The translations under genes and the position numbers were made by a program. The notes under the pieces are model-generated. The model was not told the origin of the DNA and ran no database searches. It saw only the letters and a list, made by a program, of their open reading frames with translations. Shown piece by piece: positions 23,318-32,800 of a DNA stretch of 53,866 nucleotides (within the stretch, counting starts at the first letter, position 1; each line of letters starts with the position of its first letter). The stretch spans positions 320,946 through 374,811 of the forward strand of contig ML213507.1 in assembly GCA_004369045.1 (NCBI GenBank), in the 5' to 3' direction. The DNA comes from Heliocybe sulcata (taxonomy: Eukaryota; Basidiomycota; Agaricomycetes; Gloeophyllales; Gloeophyllaceae).

Positions 23318-23467
23318 TATAGTATAGGTGTGTAGATCTGAACCTAGCGAGAGCAAGCGCTGAACGTTGATGAGGCAAAGTTGAACTATGCAAGAGCGAC
23401 CACGCCCAAATCCGCATCACCGAACATTTCGTCATCACAACCGTCGGCAAGTGCACCGAGTTGTGTC
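23318..23467. promoter_or_regulatory. Shared divergent promoter of transposase and DUF6532 genes
   Basis: Only 150 bp separate the ATG of the minus-strand transposase (23317) from the ATG of the plus-strand DUF6532 gene (23468), so both must use this spacer or start within it. No clear TATA box is seen. Confidence 0.5.
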
Positions 23468-26400
23468 ATGGCTGCGGAGGCACGTAAGCGCTGTTTATTA
23501 TTCTATCGGGTTCCACAAGGTTCTGTTGAACTTGCCAGGTGCATCATTGTTCAAGTTCGCCCGCTACTCTCATCTTGACCATCACAACTATCTAGTTTTC
23601 CCTACATATCACTTCTATCGTAGTGAAGCATCTGCGAAGAACATGTGCACAGTCTCCCAGAAGCCTATGTGGCGCCAGAATGCAAAAAAGCCGCTGTTCC
23701 CAGATGCAGTACAGCCCGTAGGGCACATGCAGCTGCAAGCATCCTCCCACGGCCGAGCTCGTCGCGCTACTGAACGGGGTGATTATCAAGGTGAGTGCCC
23801 GTACAAACTACTATTTCGTATGCTCATAATGGTTTCCAGTCGAGAAGGAAAATGCCGTCGGGATGCAAGATGCCGCTCGTCGACAGAAAATCGTGGAGCG
23901 GCATGAGCTTGACGCTTGGAAGGCACGCAAGGCTGAACAGCTGCATCAACGCAAAGTGACCGGCAACATCGATCCGGGTGATGGATCGGATACAGATATC
24001 CCAGCCAATCCGATACCATCGAATGCTGTATGTCTGTCTCTGAACCCTCAACCTGACCCTGAACTTTGCACATGCAGTTCACTACGAAGGCGGTAATACA
24101 ACCTTTGAAGCAAGCCCTGGCACATCGCGACTCGAATATACCACCTATTCCGTCTACCCGGTTGGACAGGTCTCAGTTTACAGACGGAAGTGCTGATACG
24201 CCGCTCGACGACGATGATCAAGAAGAGAATGTCTATGGTCCGTCCCTTTGTAAGCCTCTATTTAGTTTGGACTAACTCTGGTCATTGTTGCTTTCCCCAG
24301 GGACCGGACGTCGTAGCGGCAATCGCCTGGGTCATCCATCTGTGTATATGTCCCGGAAACGTGTACACTTGCTATCGCCAGGGCGTGCCGATGATCTTTC
24401 TTCAGAAGTTCGGCCATCGCCAGTGCAGGGTCAATTCCAGGAGGAGAATGATGAGACCGGAGTTCAGGATGCAGAATTAGATTGCAGCATTGATGAGCAT
24501 GAAGATTCCATGGTGCGTGAAGAATCGTCGGTGGCTCCTAATGCTCGCTAAATGATGAGACACTGACACTCGACGAAACCCGAGACAAAGACCTAGAAAG
24601 AACAAACAACCACACAATACCACCAAACCCTTGGTGGTATGCGGCTGCAAGGTCCGGGGAATCGAAGGGTATTGATTAGTTCGAGGGGAACAAAAGGATG
24701 AAAGACGTGCTGTGGTGAGGGGCCTTTGATACGAGGATCGTAGCACGCAGCGTTTGTATGGCCGGCGCTAATGAACTAGCGTCGCTAAAGCGGCGAAGCG
24801 ACAGCGACAGCGGCGCCGACAGCACTAGCGACAGCGACTTCCTAAACTCGAGGATGACAATGGTGAACGGTTTTTACGACACACGGGGTCGCTTCGGAGA
24901 GGATAGTGGAACTGGTGCGTACGACACTAGCAGTTGTTGAACTGTTTTTAAAAGGAGGTTGACGGAAACTCTTGACAAAGTCGGAAGATGCGATGAGCGC
25001 CTTAGTCGCTGAAGACTCTGACGCTAAGCTGAGATGTGAACGGGAGAATATAACTTGGATTGTACAAACAGAAAATCGTCCTTAAATACAAGTACGCTAC
25101 AGACTACTACTGCGTTGCCCTATTGTCTTGTCGTCCATCTGAGTCACTTCACCAATTGCCAAACCATATGCTGCGTCCGGTTGTCGCTCGCCCTCTATCA
25201 AGTCCATCGTCCAATCCCAACCCGCTCCACCGCTCCTGCCACCAAAGCGCAGCGACACTGCACATGCTATCTTGACGAGCCATACGAGCACTGCCGCTAG
25301 CCCGCTGAACGAGACAATAGTAGATTTCGATAGCCCGTCGTCGAGTCAGATCGATAAGGCATCTAATTGTGAGTGAACGCTCTCGAGTGGCTCCAGTCCA
25401 AAACCCGGGTCTTGGCAAGCGGCTCCGGCACATCGGCAATGTCGGCCACGTCCGGGATGTTGCTAGCGTGCACCGAGCGTCTATTGTTTGCCGAGCCCGG
25501 CCGGCTCGGCGTAAGCGGATGTGAGTCGATAGGATCAGATAACAGGGACAATAGCGTGTGGGACCACGGCCGGAGCTTCAGTGAGGGCCGTGGCGTTCGA
25601 GAGCGACGTGCCGACGCCTAGACCAGAGTCGAGAGCGGCACGTCGAAGCCTAGGAGCGGGCCGTCGTTCCAACTAAATGTGGGTCGGCCGTGATGACAAC
25701 AACGGCCGAGTCGCTGGTGACGGCGCTGAATAGGCGGCGGTTGCCGATGCTGACGCGGCCTCGCTGACGTCGACTGGAAGCGCTGTCGCCCAAGAATAGC
25801 CCAGTTGGCGTATAGAGTCCAGAGTTCTCCGTCGCCGAGAATAGCACCAAGTTCCCATGCAAGACACAGAAGCGTCGCGAAACGCGTTTTCTGGGGCCAG
25901 AACAGATTGGGGCCTATCACTGTGGTCGTAAGCGCCCGAAGGCGTCCAACTACAATGACGATGTTCGTGATGTAATTGAGGAGGGTATCGGGCATTTCAG
26001 GTGCCTCCTGGTTTCTGAGAACCCTTTCCCGGCTTCTAGACAACTGGACGTTTCGAAGATGGCAGCGGAATCATGGGCTAAGGCCTGTGAGGCTCTGAAA
26101 ATGGATATCCCACTCGATGGAGATATATGCAAATTAGTATGTCTTCTCCTTACCTTTCTTACACATACAGAAGCAGCTTATGCTTCATCTGGAGATCATG
26201 GCATGTGATGCACATGTCCGTGGGGAACTTAAGTCAAAGGCACGGCCGCTGGTCGAGACCCTCTACAATTTTGAAACCGGTATTCGGCCGTCGACTATAC
26301 AGCGCAATCGCAAGCGCACTGAAGTCCTACTTGACAATTACAACTACACTTACCGTGTACATTTGCTGCTATTATATTGACCATATCTTCCTGAACATAT

Positions 26401-26992
26401 TGAATTGCAGCACCGGAGTTCGGACGGACGCAAGGGAGCTTTCCAGCACAAGATCATACAAAAACTGGTAAATGCCATGTGGTTTAAGGACCCGGACAAC
26501 GAAGGGATCCGGTACGACATGTATTTCGGGGAGATATCGCATGAGTGCCTCGCACTCATGTTCACTGCGGTACGTGGCAATCAGTTAACCGGGAGCATGA
26601 CTGATTTGCAAATAGATTGAATGTTGCATCGAAGAATGGGAGACCGGGAAGAAGCATCGTATCGACTTCACCACCCAGAAGTACAAGGAGCACTACGAAG
26701 ATATCCTCCAAATGCTGTATAACTTCGAGAAGGAGGGAGGTAAGGAGATTTTGGGAGATATCAGGCGCTCCCTTGCTGAGAACGGACGGTGCGTAGTAGC
26801 AGCATATTGTATATGGTCACTACTCACTGTCGACATCACAACAGGTTTCATTCCGGTGTAGACATGAGGACGGAGGGCCGGAGGGGCCCCATGTCCGGGG
26901 ATGCCATCGCAGCAGCCATACAAGACTACCATGAGCACGGAGGACTGTATGAAGGCAGCTCAGAGGAGGAGGAGGAGGATGTCGAGTCCTAG
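23468..26992 (+). pseudogene. DUF6532 protein gene interrupted by element Q
   Basis: DUF6532 is a domain of unknown function greatly expanded in Agaricomycetes. The start ATG GCT GCG GAG GCA at 23468 is followed by a donor (GTAAGCGC). Upstream exons encode a hydrophilic, basic/acidic N-terminal region (ARRQKIVERHELDAWKARKA, PLDDDDQEENVYG) reaching 24552, where Q copy 2 enters. After Q the frame resumes as GRKRPKASNYNDDVRDVIEE and enters DUF6532: HFRCLLVSENPFP, ESWAKACEALKMD, RGELKSKARPLVETLYNFE, AFQHKIIQKLVNAMWFKD, FGEISHECLALMFTAIECCI, EWETGKKHRIDF. The C-terminus is acidic (SSEEEEEDVES). Apart from Q the exons and introns look intact, in contrast to the eroded transposase opposite. Assigning the N-terminal exons to the same gene is inference. 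Confidence 0.75.
24553..25919. mobile_element. Element Q copy 2 (1,367 bp), inside the DUF6532 gene
   Basis: This is an inverted, nearly identical copy of 20106-21484; the longest shared translated frames differ by only one or two residues. It begins TGATGAGACAC at 24553 and ends GGGGCCTATCA at 25919. No target duplication is visible (TAAA on the left, CTGT on the right), unlike copy 1. A perfect 10-bp inverted repeat with a 4-base loop (ATACCACCAA / TTGGTGGTAT) lies at about 24617-24640. Confidence 0.8.
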
Positions 26993-27059
26993 ATCTTACC
27001 ATTCTCTTAACTGTCTGCATCATATGAATAATATCTTGCTCTTCGACTACTATTGCCTC

Positions 27060-27360
27060 TGAAGGTTTTGGTCGCAATATGCAGAGTATTGGATCCGGCT
27101 TTGGATCCGGCTCCTATTCCTATGGTATACTATGTGGTGCTACGAGACTACAGGTCTATAGTACTACCTGTGCTACATCATACTACACTGCGCTACAGCT
27201 GCAACATGACTCCAGGACTACGATGGCTACATTGCATGGGCGGCATGATGTAGTCATCCATTGTCCTGCATTGCTTCAACCCATGACACAGAGTGTTATA
27301 GAATTGGGGGGTTAGCTACAAGACTACATCCCCTACTCTGGCAATGTAGTGCTACATTCT
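27060..27360. repeat. CTACA/TGTAG-rich region, possible Plavaka subterminal repeats
   Basis: Following the DUF6532 gene is a tandem 12-mer pair (GGATCCGGCTTT, then GGATCCGGCTCC, at 27091-27114). It is followed by a dense series of GCTAC, ACTAC, GTAGT and CTACAT motifs on both strands to about 27353. CACTA-like transposons carry such subterminal arrays, so the right end of the Plavaka element may lie here. No exact terminus was found. Confidence 0.35.
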
Positions 27361-28863
27361 CATGTCTCTTTTTCCTGATGCACGTACATATCAACTGAAT
27401 GAGTAATTACAATAGCCCTGTCTTGTACGCACACGGATGTGGCTTGCAGAGCTTTGCCCGTCACTAGTCTGGGGTCCCATGAAAGTAATCTCAACGAGTC
27501 CAGGTATGGATCAGGCCTCTGCTCCCCGATTTACAGTACATGTCCGCCAAATGCCCGCACTGTATATCAATCCTGCTTGAGCCCATTGAAGCTAAGTCCC
27601 GTGATCGCGTTCGATCGGTCATGGTGGCACGCGTTGTGTTTGCACTTCTCTTATATCACTAAGGCAGCACCCTACGCTCCTAGTCTCGCGAATAGTCGGT
27701 GTAATGTTTCACTTGTGGAAGTGGGCCACTGCCGTGCATGGCATGATACGAGTCCTGAGTTTGAAATTTTCTGAAGTAAATTTGGCACATGTCACTCAAA
27801 TATGAGTAGGAAAGGCAAAATATTAATTGCATATTTCACATGCAGTTACTACAATATCTACATATAGTGACAAGGATACTATCTACAAGAAGAACCAAAG
27901 TACAACAACCCATACCTAGATACTAAGGGAAAGAGATAATTATTGATAAGCAAGGTGTGATGGTTAAGGCCATCACACTGGATTCGCATTCATAACAGTC
28001 ATTATTCCTTTTTTATCTTATGTTTAATAACAGTCTCTAGCTACGCATATGGTCAATCGTACGATAACGCATGGAACGCGACCTTGTAACCGCGGCCGAC
28101 GGCCGTAACTGCACAACAGGGTGTATCTTGATCTGTGTACCTTACAGTCAGGGGTAGCTAGGTTTCCACTTATACCGTAGATACTCGGACCGCGTTTCTC
28201 TTGTCGAATCAACACCAGTATCGGACTAGTGCTTCCTCTCTACGTCTGCGACACTCTTGAGCTTAGTATTTGCGTAACGGCGCCGTGCCCGTTACACAAG
28301 GACAGACACATGTGGGTGTACAGGCCTGTTTATGCAAGCTTGACAACAAGATCCAAAATAAAAAATTGCTATTCCACATATTCCACCACATATTATCTAG
28401 ATGACCTTCAAGGATACACTGTCCCCAGTTTGTGCACAATCATTTCTGCTTTTAGTAATAAACCAACATGTGAAGTGGAACTCAGCAAAGTATCTTGTTA
28501 CTCCTTCTATATTAGGGCTACAAGATGGTGCCGGCCACAATGAGCAGCAATATTCACTTTGATGATTCACTACTTTATTTGTAGTGGTATCTGTTCTTAT
28601 CTAAGCAGCAATACCTGCTTACCTGAGTGTTCCCTGGCTGCTTATTCTGATTTTTTTAGTGTATTTTTAGGTATTTAAACTCAGTTCAACAACAAAGAGG
28701 CCTTATACAGGGCTCCATACATTTCCAAGTGCCAATAATAGATCATATAGCACTGCCTCTCTTGCCAGGAATATTTGCTGATTTATTGTGATTTTCCCCA
28801 TATTTTATCGCTGTCTTTGCAGGCAGCACAAGCTTACATCATGCAGATTATGTCAGAGTAGGG

Positions 28864-28911
28864 CTATGACGCACTTGCATGTTCGATAGTTGAGCTGCAT
28901 GTGCGTCATAG
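28864..28911. repeat. 11-bp perfect inverted repeat (hairpin)
   Basis: CTATGACGCAC at 28864-28874 pairs perfectly with GTGCGTCATAG at 28901-28911 across a 26-base loop that itself contains GCATG/GCAT. It may be the relic of a small foldback element. It is too far from any gene end to be a terminator. Confidence 0.5.
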
Positions 28912-28929
28912 TTGCCTAATCAGAATCTC

Positions 28930-29419
28930 TTATAGCCTGACTACAACTTTTGGTAGTCAATAGTAAGTAGCGCTCCTTTAGCAAGCTGGCAGCCAATCAG
29001 AAGCCAGAAATCCCAACCGGCGCGGAAACCTCGTAGTTGAAGCTCCGACAGTGTTATCTCACGGTAAGAAATGAGTAAGCAAATGATTTGTAGTCCCTCT
29101 GCTAACAATATGCACACAACACACTCGGAATTGACTCATAAATCATGCAAATATTTTGGAAGGTGTAATATATGGGGCAGATAATATATTTGGAATTTCA
29201 GACTCTGCCAAGGACAGGAGCAGGAGCACTGTGCAGATTACTGAAATGTGGCACTACAAATCAAAAACTGTAGTCTTGACTACAACCGGAGTTTCAATAA
29301 AGTGTTATCGAGACTACACTTTTAATTCCCACAGTTTCTCGGCATTATCGTGGGGGTATCTGCATTGTTCGGCGTCGACCCGGTAAAGGCTCTTCCTTCG
29401 TAAACTCAGGACTCGTAAC
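28930..29419. repeat. Dispersed MITE-like element, copy 2
   Basis: It is collinear with 8400-8856 over at least the last 100 bp and identical over the final 26 bp (29394-29419). It carries several CTACAA/TGTAGTC motifs. Its right end abuts the likely 3' UTR of the NRPS gene. Confidence 0.4.
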
Positions 29420-29803
29420 TCTAGATCTCAAGGAGCGAGACTGTCGCATACCAGCGCCTCGCAGCAGGAGAAGGTGGAAGATATTACAATGCCAAAATGA
29501 GTGGACTTTACATCTGTAAGACAGAGTTGATACAAGACGGTGCCATTACATAGATAAGTACTAGTGTTGATAATTATAAACAGGATCCATACTATAGCAT
29601 CCCCCTGCACGATGAATTGGAGCAGATGAATAGGAAGGGAGTGTCTACACTGCACACTCGGATCGGCCGAGTGATGAGAATTATATCGAAACAATGAGCC
29701 CCAGGTAGTTCAAAATCCTACGAGTCCAGTCAGTCTTCTCCATGGCACGCCACCGCAGAAAATCAGTTACACTCACCAAACCGCCACAGGAAGAGCAGGA
29801 ATT

Positions 29804-32800
29804 CTAGGCTCTCGCTACCAAGATAACCACACTCGCCAGCAACCCCGCGTTCATCAACACCACGGCCGCGAGGATCGCTGTCAGACCCATCACCAAGGAT
29901 CCAAGGGTAATCAAGATCAAGGCGTCCGAGTTGCCATTCATAGTCAAGCGGGTGAGGAAGCTCGTTCGCGATTGTTGAACGGCTGCCCCATGGTGAGGCA
30001 AATGCTCCGGGATCTGCAGCGAAGACGATGGAGCGGTGTCCTTACTAAAATCTCCAGTCTGCCGACTACCTTCCAAGACCGTGTTGACCAGTGCCAAGAC
30101 GTCCGCGACGATACGCTCCAGCGTGGCTGGGTCCCGCTCGGGAGACACGGCTGTACGTTCCGAGGAAGGCCCGCGACGTCGTTGAGTCTGACGCTCGTTC
30201 AGCATCTCCGTCTTCGTCGTGTTCTCATGGTCGTCAATTTGGACATGATGACCAAACTTGCCACCCTCCTGATGGTCGCTATGATCGGTGTCGGATTTGG
30301 CCTCAAAGACGATAGTGCTCGACGAAGCAGCGTGGGTAAGAGGCGGTCGCTCGAGATAGTCGAATACAGATAGAGCGGGGGTAACAGTTTCCTTCAGGAT
30401 GGGAGTCGGGAGGCTGACGGCGATGTCCGGAACGGGGATAGGCACGCGAGGCAAGTCAGTGGGAGGCTCCAGAAGTCCTCCAGGCATGGACATGTCTGGT
30501 TGCACTATCACTTGGGGCGCAGAAACCTCTACAATGTGCTGCGCTGGGGATGAAGGTATCCACAAATCCGCAGAAGGACTCAACCCCGCCACCTCAAATA
30601 TCACCTTCAAACTCTGCTTACAGCCCTCCATAACGCCCCTGATCACTTCCTCGTCATACAGCTCACTGTAAAACTCCGCATCCATCTGCAACGTTCCTTC
30701 TGGCGTGACCTGCCCTGTAATCGACAGCGGCTTATGCAAGATTTCCACATCCGCATAGTTGGCAGGATTCTTGATACTGTCGCCATCCTCCTTAAAGAAC
30801 GCATCCTTCGCGAAGACCTGCCACCGCCCAAAGTAGTTAAAACATACGTCGGCATCGGCGCTGCGGAGGTCCGGATCACGCTCTCCAGCATCGGTGAGCC
30901 AGCGGACAGCTTGGTAATCAAGCCCTTCCTGGGCGAAGGAGGAGAGCGATGTCTGGACGTACTCGACCAGCGAAGCGACATCAGTCGGCTTGCCAGATAG
31001 ATCGAAGGTATGCGGACTGCCATTACTCGTGCTGAACCACCCGATGCTGCGAGACACGTCGAGGTCGTCGGCAAATGGCACCCGTCCGTGACTCACGATG
31101 GCAAGGGGGACAGCGATACCACCGAACCGAGTGCGGATGGACATGAGGAGGGCCGCGAGCAGCAAGTCTTGGTCGCTCGTGTTGTAGAACTGATTGCCTC
31201 TGTTCAGCAGGTCTTCAATGCCCTTGCCAACCGTGATTGAGGCCATGCCTACGGCGATTTCGCGGCCTCTTTCAACGACAGCGAGTGACGGCGCCCCAGG
31301 ACGCGTTAATCTCCGCACAAATGCGTCATTGTCGACAAGGAGGCTCTTGGAGTATTCGACGAAAGGCAAGGGGTTGAGTGCAGAAACATACTGCTGCAGA
31401 AGTGTACTCCATTCGTGGAACGACGTCGTTCTCTGGCCAAGCTTCTCTCCTCGGAGCAACTGCTCCAGATCCTCCATAAGGATACGCCAACTGACTAGGT
31501 CAATACAGATGTGGTGCACGGCGATCCAGATGCGCTGCTCCGAAGCGGTCTCAAAGAGTACGGCCTGATAAAGAGGGCCACGGTATATGTCGATCTCACC
31601 CTGAAGCTTCCGCACGTAGGAATCCAGCTCGTCGAATGATGAGACTGTGATGTGCTTGACTGCGACAGAGTGGTCGGCCTCCGGGACGATCGTCTGAACC
31701 CAAGAGCGCCCTTCCTTTCGGTACGTCGCCCTCAGGATATCGTGGTGCCTAACGATTTCCCGGAGAGCTTGTGCAAACGAATTGTATGTGATGCGCTGAA
31801 GCGGCGCCACACAGAAGCTCTGATTCCACCAGCCAACGTCTCTCCAGTTCAAGGAGAAATACCATTTCATGACGGGTGTCAAGGGTGTCCCTTGAGATAT
31901 CTGCATGCTCGCGGGCTTCAACTTGGGAACCACCGAAGGCTGTGGTTTGGCGATACTGCCGGCGCTGAGAGCCGCGATTTGACTCAGAGAGGTCTTGCGG
32001 TCTGCTACTTGACTGGGTTTGACCGTGAAGCCTCGCTTCTTTGCCGCAGCAACGACACGTAAAGCGCTTATACTACGTCGGTATGATAGATCAATAAACA
32101 TCAGCATTCAGAAGGAGCAGTATTTTACCTGTCGCCCCCGAGCTCTTTGAAGGTCGTGTTGCCCATTATAGCACTGACATCCACCTTGAGGACAGAAGCC
32201 CAGATCTCCGCATACATTGCTTGGATGTCGTCTAACGAATGGACAGCTTCCTTTGTCTCCTGCGACGTTTCTCCGAGATTTGATAGAGCGTCCTTATGGA
32301 CCTTGCCCTGGGCTTCGACCGCGCTGCTGGCACTGAGAGTAGCTATCACGCTTAGAGAGGTCTTGCGGTCCGCCACCTGACTGGGCTTGATAGTGAAACC
32401 TCGCTTCTTTGCAGCGGCAACGACACGTAAAGCGCTTATACTACGTCGACAAGATAGTTGAATGAACACCAATATTCAGAAAGAGGTCGACAACTTACCT
32501 GTCGCCTCCGAGCTCCTTGAAGGTCGTATCGCCCTTTATAGCACTGACATCCACCTTGAGGACAGAAGCCCAGATCTCCGCATACATGGCTTGAATGTCG
32601 TCTAATGAATGGACAGCTTTCTTCGTCTCCTGTGGCACCTTTCCGAGATTCAATAGGGCTTCCTTGTCGACCTTGCCATTGCGGTTCATAGGAAAGGCGG
32701 GCACGGCCGTGAGTTTCGAGGGTACCATGTACTCAGGAACATATCTGGCAGCGGTATCTTGCGCGTCGAAGACATCCACAGTTTCGGGAGCGACGAAGGC

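Larger units (their letters stand above)
18806..26992. mobile_element. Plavaka-type DNA transposon carrying transposase and DUF6532 genes, with two nested elements
   Basis: The body comprises a minus-strand Plavaka transposase (18806-23317) and a divergent plus-strand DUF6532 gene (23468-26992) separated by 150 bp. Each is interrupted by one copy of element Q (20106-21484 and 24553-25919). The outer termini are not resolved: candidate subterminal CTACA/TGTAG-rich sequence lies at 27090-27360 on the right and GTAGC-rich sequence at 18470-18670 on the left. That both genes belong to one element is an inference from their divergent head-to-head layout. Confidence 0.6.
27361..29803. other. AT-rich gene-free stretch with MITE debris
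   Basis: No gene is supported in these 2.4 kb. Contents noted are a hairpin at 28864-28911, a second copy of the dispersed element at about 28930-29419, and the presumed 3' UTR of the NRPS gene (29420-29803). The base composition is more AT-rich than in flanking genes. Confidence 0.45.

Noticed and set aside
28229-28543. 104-residue plus-strand frame in the AT-rich desert
   Set aside because: No recognisable domain or neighbouring exons; composition resembles non-coding sequence.
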